DNA of 64,000 bases from Pseudomonas sp. BSw22131 (GTDB lineage: Bacteria > Pseudomonadota > Gammaproteobacteria > Pseudomonadales > Pseudomonadaceae), in assembly GCF_026810445.1 (NCBI RefSeq), contig NZ_CP113949.1, positions 372,001 to 436,000 on the forward strand, written 5' to 3'. The position numbers and the translations under genes are program-made. Under the pieces are notes generated by a model. It was not told the DNA's origin. It worked only from the letters and a program-made list of their open reading frames with translations, and searched no databases. This document shows, one piece after another, positions 25,686 through 36,484 of this stretch. Position 1 is the stretch's first letter; every line of letters begins with the position of its first letter.

Positions 25686-27496
25686 GCAGATAAGTCCTCT
25701 GGCGGTTGTAAGTTGACGCCCGATGCGCCGACACGCATGCGCAGCGTCAGCAGCGCGCCGCCTTCAGGATGGTTGGCGAACAGCAACTCGCCCCCCAGTG
25801 CGCGCATCAGCGTATCGCAGATCGCCAAGCCGAGGCCCAGGCCCTGAGTGCGTGTCTTGGTGGTGAAAAATGGCTCGCGGGCGCGTTCCAGCGCTTCTCT
25901 GGAAAACCCTGGCCCGTTGTCACGGATGTACAGATTGACGCCGCCGTCGGTGTGTTCAGCGCTGATCCAGAGTTTGCGTGGCGGGCCTTTTTCAGTAAGT
26001 GCGTCCAGCGCGTTCGCCAGTAGATTGCCCAGCACTTGGCGCAGTCGGGTTTCCCCCGCCTGAACCCACAATGTGGCTGCGGGCAAGTCCCGAATCAGCT
26101 CCACCTCCATGGCGCGCCTGCGCTTGGCCAGCAGGGCGAGCGCATCGTCCAGTGCCGGTTGCAGCGCGACGCTTTCAGGTGCATGGCGGTCCCGGCGAGC
26201 GAAAGCGCGCAGGTGCGCAATGATCGAGGCCATCCGCCCGGTCAGCTCGCTGATGAGTTTGAGGTTGCCGCGTGCATCTTCGGTCCGCTCATGATCGAGC
26301 AGTACTTCGGCGTTTTCGGCGTAACTGCGGATCGCCGCCAAGGGTTGGTTCAGTTCGTGGCTGATGCTCGCCGACATCGTCCCCAGCGCCGACAACTTGC
26401 TCGCTTGCACCAGTTCATCCTGCGCCCTGAACAACTCTTGCTGGGCGTGCTCGCGTTCGAGCACCTCCTGACGCAGCCGACCGTTGGCGCCTTCCAGGTC
26501 GCTGGTGCGTTCGATCACGCGGATCTCCAGCTCGCGACGGGCTTTGGCTTCGAACGCGATGCGGTCCAGATAATGCCGACGGCGCTGCATCATGATCCCG
26601 AGCAGCAGCATCAGGACCAACAACGTCGCGCCGCCGACAGCGACCACCGTGCGCACGGGGCGCGCGACCAGCATGCGCGGGGCCAGGATATTCACACTCC
26701 AGCCGGTTTCACTGATTTGCTGGGTCTGGGTCAGCCAGTCGGGCTCGTTCAGCAGCAAGGGCCTGGGGTCGCGGGTCGGATACGGTTGATTGGCGACGAT
26801 GGCCTGTTTTTCTTCTTCGCTCATGGGGCGGGTGGCGCGGAATCGCCAACCGGGGTTTGAGGTCAGAATCACCACGCCGTTATGGTCGGTGACCAATAGC
26901 TGCTCGGGGGTCTTGCCCCACAGTGTTTCGGTGTTGTCCAGGTCGACCTTGACCACCAGCGCGCCGAGCACATCGTTGCCATCGCGCACGGCGGCGCCAA
27001 AGAAGTAACCGCGCTTGGCCGATGTAGTGCCCAAACCGAAGAAGCGCCCGAGCCGGCCCTCCATGGCTTCGCTGAAGTAGGGACGAAAGGCAAAATTGCG
27101 GCCCACAAAGCTGTCGCGCTTGTCCCAGTTGGAGGCCGCGAGCGTGTCGCCGTTAGGCGCCATCAGGTACATGACTTCCGCGCCGGTCTGCTGAGCGATG
27201 GTTGTCAGCAACCGATTGGCCGCATCTTGTGCCTGTTTGTCTTGTGGGTTGGCCAGAGCGGCTCGCAGGGCGGGGAGGTCGCCGAGTATCTGCGGCATCA
27301 CCTCGTAGCGGTGCAGGGTGCCTAGCAGGTTGGCCACGTAGAGGTCGAGCGTCTGGCGGTTCTGGCTAAGCAGTTCATTGCGGTAGTAGCGTTCGGCGAG
27401 GTGCTCGAGCGGCCACAACAGCGGCGCCAGAATCAGCGCCAGCAAGGCGAGACTGCGCCAGCGTGGGCGGCGAGGAAGCGTTGAGGTGGAGTTCAT
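25682..27496 (-). CDS. dctB: C4-dicarboxylate sensor histidine kinase, DctB type
   Basis: A 604-residue inner-membrane kinase. There is a transmembrane segment at about residues 14-31, a periplasmic PDC sensor (LMAPNGDTLAASNWD, then GRNFAFRPYF) typical of DctB, and a second membrane segment near residue 300 (VAVGGATLLVLMLLLGIMM). The DHp helix carries the phospho-His in ASISHELNQPLAAIR, and the ATPase domain has DNGPGF and GLGLGLAI. Start at 27496 was chosen to begin just before the first membrane segment. Confidence 0.9.
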   Translation of the reverse strand: MNSTSTLPRRPRWRSLALLALILAPLLWPLEHLAERYYRNELLSQNRQTLDLYVANLLGTLHRYEVMPQILGDLPALRAALANPQDKQAQDAANRLLTTIAQQTGAEVMYLMAPNGDTLAASNWDKRDSFVGRNFAFRPYFSEAMEGRLGRFFGLGTTSAKRGYFFGAAVRDGNDVLGALVVKVDLDNTETLWGKTPEQLLVTDHNGVVILTSNPGWRFRATRPMSEEEKQAIVANQPYPTRDPRPLLLNEPDWLTQTQQISETGWSVNILAPRMLVARPVRTVVAVGGATLLVLMLLLGIMMQRRRHYLDRIAFEAKARRELEIRVIERTSDLEGANGRLRQEVLEREHAQQELFRAQDELVQASKLSALGTMSASISHELNQPLAAIRSYAENAEVLLDHERTEDARGNLKLISELTGRMASIIAHLRAFARRDRHAPESVALQPALDDALALLAKRRRAMEVELIRDLPAATLWVQAGETRLRQVLGNLLANALDALTEKGPPRKLWISAEHTDGGVNLYIRDNGPGFSREALERAREPFFTTKTRTQGLGLGLAICDTLMRALGGELLFANHPEGGALLTLRMRVGASGVNLQPPEDLSA

Positions 27497-27558
27497 AATC
27501 GCCCGGTGGGTCCGCTGCGATGCCGGTAAAACGGCGGCATCCTGTGGCCGCATTATGC

Positions 27559-28449
27559 CTACCGCTGCAACGCTAAGCACTCCGACAATGCGTCATGCCA
27601 GGCAGGCTGCCTGACGCCCCACTTGTCAGACAGCAAGCTGCAGTCGAGGCGCGAGTTGAGCGGGCGAGCGGCGGGCGTCGGGTATGCGCTGGACGGAATC
27701 GGTTCAAGCGCTGCGCACGGTTTGCCCTGTCTGATCAAATGTTGACCAATCGCCTGGGCAAAACCGAACCACGACGTCTCACCCTCAGCCGTCAGGTGGT
27801 AGACGCCCCAAGGGTGCGCTTCGCCCTCTTGCCAGCGCTCAATCAACTGCCGGGTGCTGCCGGCGATGGTGCCTGCCCATGTCGGCGCGCCGATCTGGTC
27901 GGCGACAACAGTCATCTTTTCGCGCTCTTGCAGCAGGCGTTGCAGGGTCAGCAAAAAGTTGCGGCCGGTGAGCGAGTAAACCCAGCTGGTGCGCAAAATC
28001 AAATGCTGCCCGCCTACGGTGGTGATGGCCCGCTCGCCCGCCAGCTTGCTGCTGCCATAGACGCTCAGAGGTCTGGGAGCGTCGGACTCCTTCCACGGGG
28101 CATCGCCTGTGCCGTCGAAAACATAGTCGGTTGAGTAGTGGATCAGCGGGATGCCTAGCGTTGCAGCTTCTTCAGCCAACACGCCGGGGGATACACCGTT
28201 GATCGCCAACGCCAGTTTCGGTTCGCTTTCAGCCTGATCCACCGCTGTATACGCCGCCGGGTTGATGATCAGGTCTGGCTTGAGTTCGCGTACCGTGGCG
28301 CGCAGAGACTGCGGATGGCTCAAATCAAACTGATCGCGGCCCAGGACCGTCAACCGGCCGATGTCTTTCAAGCTGTGCTGCAACGCTTGGGACACTTGCC
28401 CGTACTGGCCGCTGATCAGAATGTGCAACGGCTTGCGCGGCGCGGTCAT
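27559..28449 (-). CDS. rfbD: dTDP-4-dehydrorhamnose reductase
   Basis: A 296-residue SDR enzyme, last step of dTDP-L-rhamnose synthesis. The N-terminal NADPH-binding loop is SGQYGQVSQAL, the catalytic YGSSKLAGE gives YxxxK, and HYSTDYVFDGTGDAPWKE is conserved. It overlaps rfbC by 4 nt and is the last of four coupled genes. Confidence 0.93.
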   Translation of the reverse strand: MTAPRKPLHILISGQYGQVSQALQHSLKDIGRLTVLGRDQFDLSHPQSLRATVRELKPDLIINPAAYTAVDQAESEPKLALAINGVSPGVLAEEAATLGIPLIHYSTDYVFDGTGDAPWKESDAPRPLSVYGSSKLAGERAITTVGGQHLILRTSWVYSLTGRNFLLTLQRLLQEREKMTVVADQIGAPTWAGTIAGSTRQLIERWQEGEAHPWGVYHLTAEGETSWFGFAQAIGQHLIRQGKPCAALEPIPSSAYPTPAARPLNSRLDCSLLSDKWGVRQPAWHDALSECLALQR

Positions 28450-28991
28450 GGGAATAGGTCTGCGTCGTTGAAGCGTTTGCCGTCCTGGTCCTTGGCGGAC
28501 AGTTTCGGCGCCTCGCTCAATCCCCAGTCTATCGCCAGGTCCGGGTCATCCCAGCGGATGCAGCGCTCGGCAGAGGGGGTGTAGTAATCAGTGGTCTTGT
28601 AGAGAAACTCGGCATGCTCGCTCAGCACTACAAAACCGTGGGCGAAGCCCGGCGGAATCCACAGCTGGCGGGCGTTTTCGGCTGACAGGTGAATGCCCAC
28701 CCACTGACCGAATGTCGGTGAGCTGCGGCGGATGTCCACCGCAACGTCGAACACCTCGCCCAGCGTCACGCGGACCAGTTTGCCCTGTGCATGCTCGACC
28801 TGATAATGCAGCCCGCGCAGTACGCCTCTTTGCGAGCGTGAGTGGTTGTCCTGCACGAATTGCATCGTTACGCCGGTCTGCTCGCAGAAGGCTTTGGCGT
28901 TGAAGCTCTCGTAGAAAAAACCACGCTCATCGCCAAAGACTTTTGGTTCGATGATGAGCACATCAGGCACTTCACACACCGTCACTTTCAC
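28446..28991 (-). CDS. rfbC: dTDP-4-dehydrorhamnose 3,5-epimerase
   Basis: A 181-residue cupin epimerase, third step of the pathway. The catalytic His lies in GVLRGLHYQ, with [13 protein letters not shown] and YKTTDYYTP further on. It overlaps both neighbours by 4 nt. Confidence 0.95.
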   Translation of the reverse strand: MKVTVCEVPDVLIIEPKVFGDERGFFYESFNAKAFCEQTGVTMQFVQDNHSRSQRGVLRGLHYQVEHAQGKLVRVTLGEVFDVAVDIRRSSPTFGQWVGIHLSAENARQLWIPPGFAHGFVVLSEHAEFLYKTTDYYTPSAERCIRWDDPDLAIDWGLSEAPKLSAKDQDGKRFNDADLFP

Positions 28992-29863
28992 TGATGTTCC
29001 CCTGCAACTTTGAACAGGTACTGACCGTAGCCGGTTTTGCCAAAGTAGTCAGCACGGCTGAGAAGAAAGTCTTTGTCGATCCAGCCGTTCTGATAGGCGA
29101 TTTCTTCAAGACACGCCACTTTCAGGCCTTGCCGATGCTCGATGGTCTGCACGTACTGGGAAGCATCAAGCAGGCTGTCATGGGTACCGGTGTCGAGCCA
29201 GGCGAAACCGCGTCCGAAGCGCTCGACGCGCAAATCGCCCCGTTGCAGGTAGGCATTGTTGACGTCTGTTATCTCCAGCTCGCCGCGTGGCGACGGCTTG
29301 ACGTCTTTGGCGATCTGCACGACTTCGTTGTCGTAGAAATACAGGCCGGTGACCGCGTAGCTGGACTTCGGCGTCTTGGGCTTTTCCTCGATTGAAAGTG
29401 CTTGGCCGTTCTGATCGAAGTCGATCACGCCGAAACGCTCCGGGTCCTTGACCCAGTAACCGAAGACTGTGGCGCCCGCCTTATACTCAGCCGCACGCTT
29501 GAGTTGATCGCTGAAGTGCTGGCCGTGAAAAATGTTGTCGCCCAGGATCAGGCACACGGAATCATCGCCGATGAATTCTTCGCCAATCAGAAACGCCTGC
29601 GCCAAACCGTCTGGTTTGGGTTGTTCGGCGTAATGGAAATTGACCCCGAACTGGCTGCCGTCACCCAGTAAAGCCCGATATTGCGGCAGGTCCACCGGGG
29701 TGGAGATCACCAGGATTTCTTTGATTCCGGCCAGCATCAGCACCGAGATCGGGTAATAGATCATCGGCTTGTCGTAAATCGGCAGCAGTTGTTTAGAGAC
29801 CCCAAGGGTGATGGGGTGCAGACGCGTGCCCGAGCCGCCTGCCAGTACGATGCCTTTGGTCAT
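28988..29863 (-). CDS. rfbA: Glucose-1-phosphate thymidylyltransferase
   Basis: A 291-residue nucleotidyltransferase making dTDP-glucose, the first step. [18 protein letters not shown] and [15 protein letters not shown] are the signature N-terminal motifs, and ILGDNIFHG is present. Start at 29863 overlaps the rfbB stop by 4 nt and fits the family N-terminus. Confidence 0.95.
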   Translation of the reverse strand: MTKGIVLAGGSGTRLHPITLGVSKQLLPIYDKPMIYYPISVLMLAGIKEILVISTPVDLPQYRALLGDGSQFGVNFHYAEQPKPDGLAQAFLIGEEFIGDDSVCLILGDNIFHGQHFSDQLKRAAEYKAGATVFGYWVKDPERFGVIDFDQNGQALSIEEKPKTPKSSYAVTGLYFYDNEVVQIAKDVKPSPRGELEITDVNNAYLQRGDLRVERFGRGFAWLDTGTHDSLLDASQYVQTIEHRQGLKVACLEEIAYQNGWIDKDFLLSRADYFGKTGYGQYLFKVAGEHQ

Positions 29864-30939
29864 GCGATCAGATCCTTTAATGAGGTGCCCAGGCGTTCGC
29901 CCTGATAACTGCCGTCTTGTACGTGGAGGCACCACTCCAGGTTATCGAGGTACCACTGCACGGTTTTGCGCAGGCCCGATTCAAACGTTTCCTCGGGTGT
30001 CCATCCAAGTTCGCGTTCGATCTTGCTGGCGTCGATGGCGTAGCGCATGTCATGGCCGGGGCGATCGGTCACGTAGGTGATGAGGTCAGCATAATTGTCC
30101 ACGCCCTTGCGTTGCTCCGGCGCAAGCTCCTCAAGCAGTCCGCAGATGCCGCGCACCACATCAATGTTTTTCTGCTCGTTATGACCGCCGATGTTGTATG
30201 TCTCTCCAACTTCGCCTTCGGTCACGACTTTGAGCAGCGCGCGGGCATGGTCTTCGACGAACAGCCAGTCGCGCACCTGCAGGCCGTTGCCATACACCGG
30301 CAGTTTTTTACCCGCTAGCGCGTTGAGAATGACCAGCGGAATGAGCTTTTCAGGGAAGTGGAACGGCCCGTAGTTATTCGAGCAGTTGGTGACCACCACC
30401 GGCAGTCCGTAAGTGCGATGCCAGGCCCGAACCAAATGGTCAGACGCCGCCTTGCTCGCGGAATACGGCGAGCTGGGCGCGTAGGGCGTGGTTTCCGTGA
30501 ACAGGTCGTCGACACCGTGGAGATCGCCGTACACCTCGTCGGTGGAAATATGGTGAAAGCGAAACGCTGCGCGCTCGGCCTCGGGCAGAGCCGACCAATA
30601 ACTGCGGGTGGCCTCTAGAAGGCTGTAAGTGCCCACGATGTTGGTCTGGATGAATTCGGACGGGCCGTCGATGGAGCGATCGACGTGGGATTCAGCCGCC
30701 AGGTGCATGATCGCCTCCGGCTGGAATCGGGCCAGCACTTTAGCGACGGCGCTCTGGTCGACGATGTCTTCTTGCACAAATTCATAGCGGGTATTGGTCA
30801 CGATGCTTTGCAACGATTCCAGATTGCCCGCGTACGTGAGTTTGTCGAAGTTGAGCACATCGTGATCAGTGTTGGTGATGAGATGGCGGATCAGCGCTGA
30901 GCCGATAAAGCCCGCACCACCGGTGACAAGTATTCGCAT
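29860..30939 (-). CDS. rfbB: dTDP-glucose 4,6-dehydratase
   Basis: A 359-residue extended SDR, second step of dTDP-L-rhamnose synthesis. NAD binding is by [14 protein letters not shown]; the active site is STDEVYGD with YSASKAASD. First gene of rfbBACD; the four supply dTDP-rhamnose for O-antigen or rhamnolipid-type glycans. Start at 30939 ([10 protein letters not shown]) was chosen over an upstream ATG adding 27 unrelated residues. Confidence 0.95.
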   Translation of the reverse strand: MRILVTGGAGFIGSALIRHLITNTDHDVLNFDKLTYAGNLESLQSIVTNTRYEFVQEDIVDQSAVAKVLARFQPEAIMHLAAESHVDRSIDGPSEFIQTNIVGTYSLLEATRSYWSALPEAERAAFRFHHISTDEVYGDLHGVDDLFTETTPYAPSSPYSASKAASDHLVRAWHRTYGLPVVVTNCSNNYGPFHFPEKLIPLVILNALAGKKLPVYGNGLQVRDWLFVEDHARALLKVVTEGEVGETYNIGGHNEQKNIDVVRGICGLLEELAPEQRKGVDNYADLITYVTDRPGHDMRYAIDASKIERELGWTPEETFESGLRKTVQWYLDNLEWCLHVQDGSYQGERLGTSLKDLIA

Positions 30940-31468
30940 GGGTTCTGCCTTCTTCCCTGGATGAGCGTAAATACAAAGGAGCATAGCTTGTGGGGCGATG
31001 CGAGCCGGTGCAAGGCGCAACCGGCTTCACAGCCATGAAATTAATTGATTGGAGACCGTCGATCACGTCATAAAACTGCCGCAGAAAGTGTATCGGTTGC
31101 TCAACTTGTGAAAACTCCTCCGAGAACCGGGCATCTCCACCCCCGATGGTCACCCCGCGTCGTAGCGTGGACTTCTTCGTGGGTAACGTGTCGAAGGTCT
31201 TGAGTGAGCTGGAAGACTGAGCGTCGTCGTACTTGTTGTAACGAGGCTTGCCGGCGAATCAGACAGCGTGCTCGCAGGTGTTCTCTGACGCAGCCTGAAA
31301 CCAGGGGCCTTGTAATCGATTAATATCGAACTAATCATCGATAAATTTTGTAAATTACCGATTAAATGGTTTTAAGACCGATTTTTATCGGATATAAAGG
31401 CGCCAGAATTGTCATGGCTCGTCTGCTATGGTGATAAGCCCTTTGCATCCGCCCCTGGAGGATTTTCC
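30940..31468. other. 529-bp divergent intergenic region, rfbB / aguB
   Basis: No supported gene. It contains degenerate REP-like sequence around 31230-31290 and, on the aguB side, a sharply AT-rich block from about 31310 to 31400 with several palindromes. Promoters for both directions should lie here. Confidence 0.6.
31313..31391 (+). promoter_or_regulatory. Palindrome cluster upstream of aguBA
   Basis: Within 79 bp there is a perfect TAATCGATTA (31313-31322), a second ATCGAT 22 bp after the first (31337-31342), and CCGAT-TTTT-ATCGG (31378-31391), followed at 31393 by TATAAA. The two ATCGAT sites are about two helical turns apart, which suits cooperative binding of a regulator. The protein is unknown, and no regulator gene is adjacent. 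Confidence 0.45.
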
Positions 31469-32347
31469 ATGAGCCGTATCGTTACCGTCGCCGCCACCCA
31501 GATGGCCTGTTCCTGGGATCTGGAAGCCAATATCGAGACCGCTGAAAAGCTGGTGCGTGAGGCAGCCGCCAAAGGCGCGCAGATCATCCTGATTCAAGAG
31601 CTGTTCGAAACTCCGTATTTCTGCCAGAAACCGAACGCCGAATACCTGCAACTGGCGACCACCGTCGAAGACAACGTTGCGATCAAACACTTTCAGAAAA
31701 TCGCCAAAGAGCTGCAAGTCGTACTGCCGATCAGCTTTTTTGAGCTGGCCGGCCGTGCGCGTTTCAACAGCATCGCAATCATCGATGCTGACGGCAGCAA
31801 TTTGGGCCTGTATCGCAAGAGCCACATCCCGGACGGTCCTGGCTACCACGAGAAGTACTACTTCAACCCGGGCGACACCGGTTTCAAAGTCTGGAAAACC
31901 CGTTACGCCAAAATTGGCGTGGGTATCTGCTGGGATCAGTGGTTCCCGGAGTGCGCGCGCAGCATGGCGTTGCAGGGCGCGGAAATCCTGTTTTACCCAA
32001 CCGCCATCGGTAGCGAACCGCACGACAAGAGCATCAGCTCCCGTGACCACTGGCAGCGTGTGCAGCAAGGCCATGCCGGCGCGAACCTGATGCCGCTGAT
32101 CGCCAGCAACCGCATCGGCAACGAAGAACAGGACGGCTACGACATCGACTTCTACGGCTCCTCGTTCATCGCTAACCAGTTCGGCGAAAAAGTCGAAGAG
32201 CTGGGCGAGACCGAAGAGGGCGTGCTGGTCCACAGTTTCGACCTCGATGAGCTGGAGCATGTTCGCAGCGCCTGGGGCACTTTCCGTGATCGTCGCCCGA
32301 ACCTGTACGGCGCGGTCAAAACCCTCGACGGCTCGCTGGAGTCCTGA
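31469..32347 (+). CDS. aguB: N-carbamoylputrescine amidase
   Basis: A 292-residue nitrilase-superfamily enzyme converting N-carbamoylputrescine to putrescine, CO2 and ammonia. The catalytic triad is visible: Glu in [10 protein letters not shown], Lys in [12 protein letters not shown] and Cys in [15 protein letters not shown] at 31469 follows GGAGG at the right spacing. aguA starts 5 bp after its stop. Confidence 0.95.
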   Translation: MSRIVTVAATQMACSWDLEANIETAEKLVREAAAKGAQIILIQELFETPYFCQKPNAEYLQLATTVEDNVAIKHFQKIAKELQVVLPISFFELAGRARFNSIAIIDADGSNLGLYRKSHIPDGPGYHEKYYFNPGDTGFKVWKTRYAKIGVGICWDQWFPECARSMALQGAEILFYPTAIGSEPHDKSISSRDHWQRVQQGHAGANLMPLIASNRIGNEEQDGYDIDFYGSSFIANQFGEKVEELGETEEGVLVHSFDLDELEHVRSAWGTFRDRRPNLYGAVKTLDGSLES

Positions 32348-32352
32348 TCGTT

Positions 32353-33459
32353 ATGACGACGCTCAACAGCACCCCGCGTGCCGATGGTTTTCACATGCCC
32401 GCCGAGTGGGCGCCGCAGACCCAGACCTGGATGATCTGGCCTGAGCGCCCGGACAACTGGCGCTTGGGTGGCAAGCCGGTGCAAACCGCGCACGTTGCAG
32501 TGGCCAAGGCCATCGCGCGTTTCGAACCGGTGACGGTTGCGGTGTCGGCGGCGCAATATGACAACGCTCGGGCGCGTCTGGATGTGCCTAACATCCGCGT
32601 CGTCGAAATCAGTAACGACGACGCATGGATGCGCGACACCGGCCCGACGTTTGTCATCAACGACAGCGGCGAAGTGCGCGGCGTGGATTGGGGCTTCAAT
32701 GCCTGGGGCGGGTTCAACGGCGGCTTGTATGCACCGTGGAACCTGGATGAGCAGTTGGCCAGCAAGGTCATGGAAATCGAGCGCTGCCCGCGCTATGTCA
32801 CCGAAGGCTTTGTGCTGGAAGGTGGCTCGATCCATGTCGATGGTGAAGGCACGCTGATCACCACCGAAGAATGCCTGCTCAACCGCAACCGCAACCCGCA
32901 TCTGTCGCGTGAAGAGATCGAAGCCGTGCTGCGCGATCATTTGTCGGTGGACACGATCATCTGGCTGCCGGACGGTCTGTACAACGACGAGACCGACGGG
33001 CATGTGGATAATTTCTGCTGCTACGTACGCCCCGGTGAAGTGCTTCTGGCCTGGACGGATGACCCAAAAGATCCCAACTTCCCGCGCTGCCAGGCGGCGA
33101 TGGGCATTCTGGAGAACGCTCGGGACGCCAAAGGCCGACCATTCGCCGTTCATAAAATGCCGATTCCCGGTCCATTGTTCGCGACCGAGGAAGAATGCGC
33201 AGGCGTCGATCAGGTGCATGGCAGCCAGGAGCGCAATCCCTCGGTGCGCCTTGCCGGGTCGTACGTGAACTTCCTGATGGTCAACGGCGGCATTATCGCG
33301 CCGAGTTTTGGTGACCCGCTGGACGAAACTGCACGCGAAATTCTGCAGCAGTTGTTCCCCGAACACGAGGTGGTGATGGTGCCGGGTCGCGAATTGTTGC
33401 TCGGCGGCGGCAATATCCACTGCATGACGCAGCAGCAACCGGCGCCTCATCGCGCCTGA
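32353..33459 (+). CDS. aguA: Agmatine deiminase
   Basis: A 368-residue agmatine iminohydrolase producing N-carbamoylputrescine and ammonia, the substrate for the upstream AguB. Family motifs are [31 protein letters not shown], and the catalytic Cys near the C-terminus in [14 protein letters not shown] terminator follows. Confidence 0.95.
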   Translation: MTTLNSTPRADGFHMPAEWAPQTQTWMIWPERPDNWRLGGKPVQTAHVAVAKAIARFEPVTVAVSAAQYDNARARLDVPNIRVVEISNDDAWMRDTGPTFVINDSGEVRGVDWGFNAWGGFNGGLYAPWNLDEQLASKVMEIERCPRYVTEGFVLEGGSIHVDGEGTLITTEECLLNRNRNPHLSREEIEAVLRDHLSVDTIIWLPDGLYNDETDGHVDNFCCYVRPGEVLLAWTDDPKDPNFPRCQAAMGILENARDAKGRPFAVHKMPIPGPLFATEEECAGVDQVHGSQERNPSVRLAGSYVNFLMVNGGIIAPSFGDPLDETAREILQQLFPEHEVVMVPGRELLLGGGNIHCMTQQQPAPHRA

Positions 33460-33484
33460 GTTGGTTCACTTCTTGCTGTTCTGA

Positions 33485-33511
33485 AGCCCATCACACGATG
33501 GGCTTTTTTTT
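33485..33511 (+). terminator. Terminator after aguBA
   Basis: The stem AGCCCATC/GATGGGCT with an ACAC loop is followed by eight Ts. Confidence 0.93.
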
Positions 33512-33630
33512 GCCTGGCGCTCCACGCGATCACGAAACGACCCTGCGTCGTTTAATAGTTGTACGGCTCGTTCGTCTGTCACAAACGCTCCGTAGATTTC
33601 GCCATTCAAAACGCAAAGAGGGTGTTACTT

Positions 33631-33834
33631 ATGAACGCAGGTTATGAGCTGCACATGGCTCGCGGGTTGTCTGCGAGCTGTGAGGCACGGCAAATGATGG
33701 CGGACTGGCTACGTTTCACCCATGCGCCCAAAGCCCGCAAGCCTGACTACCGAGCCATGCTGGTGCAGCGGTACCCGGAAGGCTTGATCAACGACGCCGA
33801 GCTTGAAGCATTGCTTGGCCTGCTCTACGAATAA
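33631..33834 (+). CDS. Hypothetical protein (67 aa)
   Basis: A small hydrophilic protein, MNAGYELHMARGLSASCEA..., with a helical C-terminal acidic end (NDAELEALLGLLYE). The ATG at 33631 has GAGGGTG upstream. No signal peptide or membrane segment. I do not recognise a family. It stands alone between the aguBA terminator and the porin gene. Confidence 0.6.
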   Translation: MNAGYELHMARGLSASCEARQMMADWLRFTHAPKARKPDYRAMLVQRYPEGLINDAELEALLGLLYE

Positions 33835-34061
33835 CACGGTCATGGCGGAATCACTTCGATGTCTGTCGAATTGACCTCTTGTTCACCGGCCGCTAGGATG
33901 CGCGCCTTCAATGCCCCGTGGCCAAACGCCATAGACGTTCATCAGTAGTCCACTGCGATGATTTCATGCGGGCTTTCGAGGCTTTTCTGCTCGAGAGACG
34001 CAATTGCCTGCTCAGGCATTTGCCACGGCGCCAGATCAATCTGCTTTACAAGGACGACAAG

Positions 34062-35345
34062 ATGAACACGCGTATTGGCCTGCTCGCACTGAGCATCATG
34101 GCTGCTGCCACGGCTACTCAGGCATTCGCCGAGGGTCAGTCCGATTCCAAGGGCTTCTTGGAAGACAGCAGCCTCAAGCTGCACCTGCGCAACGCCTACA
34201 TCAGCCGAGATTACAAAGACGGACGTGACGACAAGGCCGAGTGGGGTCAGGCGTTCATGGCCAACTACGCGTCGGGCTTTACCCAAGGCACTGTAGGTTT
34301 TGGCGTCGATGCCTTCGGTCTGTATGCGGCACGTCTGGACGGCGGCAAAGGCAAGAGCGGCGCGGGCGGCATCGATTTCTTTCGTAAAGGCGAAAACGGT
34401 ACGGGTGACGCCGCCGACGATCTGTCGCGCTTTGGCGCTGCAATCAAGGCCCGCGTCTCTAATACTGAACTTAAGTACGGCGACATGATGCCGGAGCTGC
34501 CGGTGCTCAGTCATGACAGTTCCCGGCTGCTGCCGGAGTCGTACACCGGCACCATGATCACCTCCAAAGAGATCAAAGGCCTGGAGCTGGTCGCCGGGCG
34601 CTTTACTGCGCAAGCCCGCAAAAGCGCACAGGGCCGCGACAGTGGGGATGTGAAAAGCATCAACGTCTACGGCGGCAGCTATAAATTCAACGAAGCCTTC
34701 AGCGCAGCGTTCTATGGTTCCGACGTTGAGGACGTACTGAAAAAGCAGTACCTGAACCTCAACTACGTGTTCGCGTTGCCTGAAGACCAGTCGCTGACTG
34801 TCGACTTCAATGGCTACAAGACCCAGCTGGACAAAGATTTTGCGGTCGATGATGCCCGCAACAACAAGATCTGGAGCCTGGCTGCGACCTGGGCGGTGGG
34901 TATCCACTCGTTCACCCTTGCGCACCAACGCAGCACCGGCGAAACCGGCTACAACTACGGCGGCTACCGCAACGACCGCGGCTTTGGTGACGGCGGCAAC
35001 AGCATCTACCTGGCCAACTCGTACTGGTCGGACTTCAACGGCAAGGACGAGCGCTCCTGGCAGTTGGGCTACGGCGTAAACCTGGCAACCCTCGTCACGC
35101 CTGGCCTGAGCTACAGAATCGCCTACGTGCGTGGCGACAACATCGATGACGGCATCAACCCTGGCAGCGGCGACGAGCATGAACTGTTCAGCCAGCTGAC
35201 CTATGTGGTGCAGAGCGGCCCCGCAAAAGACCTGTCCATTCGACTGCGCAACTCGATCCTGAAAGTGTCGAACAACGCCAGCAACTACAACGCTGAAGGT
35301 AACGAAACCCGCATCTTCATCGACTACCCGATCAACGTGTTCTGA
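34062..35345 (+). CDS. OprD-family outer-membrane porin
   Basis: A 427-residue porin for small organic solutes. The signal peptide MNTRIGLLALSIMAAATATQ-AFA precedes FLEDSSLKLHLRNAYISRDY, the OprD-family beginning. The rest shows alternating aromatic beta-strand patterns, with GRFTAQARKSAQGRDSG and WSLAATWAVGIHSFTLAHQR, ending in a terminal aromatic FIDYPINVF. The specific substrate is not readable. It has its own terminator. The frame is open 48 codons further upstream without a signal peptide. Confidence 0.92.
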   Translation: MNTRIGLLALSIMAAATATQAFAEGQSDSKGFLEDSSLKLHLRNAYISRDYKDGRDDKAEWGQAFMANYASGFTQGTVGFGVDAFGLYAARLDGGKGKSGAGGIDFFRKGENGTGDAADDLSRFGAAIKARVSNTELKYGDMMPELPVLSHDSSRLLPESYTGTMITSKEIKGLELVAGRFTAQARKSAQGRDSGDVKSINVYGGSYKFNEAFSAAFYGSDVEDVLKKQYLNLNYVFALPEDQSLTVDFNGYKTQLDKDFAVDDARNNKIWSLAATWAVGIHSFTLAHQRSTGETGYNYGGYRNDRGFGDGGNSIYLANSYWSDFNGKDERSWQLGYGVNLATLVTPGLSYRIAYVRGDNIDDGINPGSGDEHELFSQLTYVVQSGPAKDLSIRLRNSILKVSNNASNYNAEGNETRIFIDYPINVF

Positions 35346-35360
35346 CGTTGAATCCCAGAT

Positions 35361-35398
35361 AAAAAACGCCCCGTTCGTGTGATCGGGGCGTTTTTTTT
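35361..35398 (+). terminator. Terminator after the OprD porin
   Basis: The stem AACGCCCCG/CGGGGCGTT is flanked by A- and T-runs on the two sides. Confidence 0.93.
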
Positions 35399-35523
35399 GC
35401 CAATCGCCCGGCTTGTTACGACGCCTGTGGTTTATCCAGATCGGAGAGCTAGGTCATTCGTATCGCATGATCCGGGAACTGGGTAGCTCAGTGGTAGTGA
35501 ACAACTCATTGCTCTGTGGCTTT

Positions 35524-36303
35524 TCAGCGCAAAGGCAGGCCCTTGAGGTAGTCCATGATGATGAGGCTGATGGTGCCGTCGCGACGCAGGTCTTCCACTG
35601 CCCCGCTCAAGGCGTCGATCATGGCCTGATTGCAGACTTTGGAGCAGGCCAGATAAAGGTCTGCCCTCATCAGTGGGGGGCTCATTTTCAGTGGACGGTT
35701 GGACAACTGCCGCCAGATGTACTGGCTTTCCGGCACCCCGTTGAACCAGGCGTCGACCCGTCCGCGCAGCAGCATCTGCGCAGGGTTATCGCCGATCTTC
35801 AGCGGGTAGATCTGGTCATCGCGAAAGCCTTCGTCACGCAGCTTCTGCTCTTGAGCACTGCCCATCCCCACTGCGATCAAGCCGTAGGCTTTTTTGGCTT
35901 CAGCGAACGATTCGACGCGCTGGTTCAGGCTGAAAAACGCTCGGTCCATGGTCATCACAGGCGCGATCCATGCGTAATTGTTTTCCCGTTCTGGCGTCCT
36001 CGACAGCGGCACGATCAGCCGGTCGCTGCCGGCGCGCACATCATGCTGCGCGCGTAGCCAAGGCAGGCTGATCAATTGCAATTCGTAACCGGCCAGTGCC
36101 GCCGCCTTGATCGCCACGTCGCCGACGATGCCATGGCGCTCGCCCTGGCTGACCATGCTCAGTGGCGGCGCCTCCGCTACGTACAAGTCAATGGCGGGTG
36201 TTACCGCAGCAGATGTGCCCGCAGCGAACAGCAGCATTAAAACGCCCACCCACAATTTGGGCGATAGCTGTCCGGCGTTTGCAAAAAAACCAGTGCGGCT
36301 CAT
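35524..36303 (-). CDS. Periplasmic solute-binding protein, family 3 type
   Basis: A 259-residue protein with an N-terminal hydrophobic segment (LWVGVLMLLFAAGTSAAV) for export, and the type-II periplasmic binding fold of SBP family 3: VAEAPPLSMV, GIVGDVAIKAAALAGY, LIVPLSRTPERENNYAWIAP. This subtype is often encoded alone and may sense or bind amino-acid-like ligands rather than serve a transporter; no permease is adjacent. The ribosome site before 36303 is weak. Confidence 0.8.
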   Translation of the reverse strand: MSRTGFFANAGQLSPKLWVGVLMLLFAAGTSAAVTPAIDLYVAEAPPLSMVSQGERHGIVGDVAIKAAALAGYELQLISLPWLRAQHDVRAGSDRLIVPLSRTPERENNYAWIAPVMTMDRAFFSLNQRVESFAEAKKAYGLIAVGMGSAQEQKLRDEGFRDDQIYPLKIGDNPAQMLLRGRVDAWFNGVPESQYIWRQLSNRPLKMSPPLMRADLYLACSKVCNQAMIDALSGAVEDLRRDGTISLIIMDYLKGLPLR

Positions 36304-36484
36304 GGCAGTGAGACTCAAAGGGAAGGCAGGTGAAAGTTTAGCTCCGGGTTTCGAGAGCACAGGCCCAAGTGATTGCCGAGCGCGCCATGCACGTAAGGCG
36401 CACACCCGGCATTCAAAAAATATAGCGTGATGTGGCGCGGGGCTCGCGTCACATCACGTCAGTATCAAGACGACGATCAGATTG

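Noticed and set aside
32152..33450. 432-codon minus-strand ORF over aguA
   Set aside because: Antisense shadow; aguA and the end of aguB on the plus strand have intact catalytic motifs.
33942..35180. 412-codon minus-strand ORF over the porin
   Set aside because: Antisense shadow of the OprD porin, which has a signal peptide and family motifs.
35413..36057. 214-codon plus-strand ORF
   Set aside because: Shadow of the solute-binding protein gene on the minus strand.
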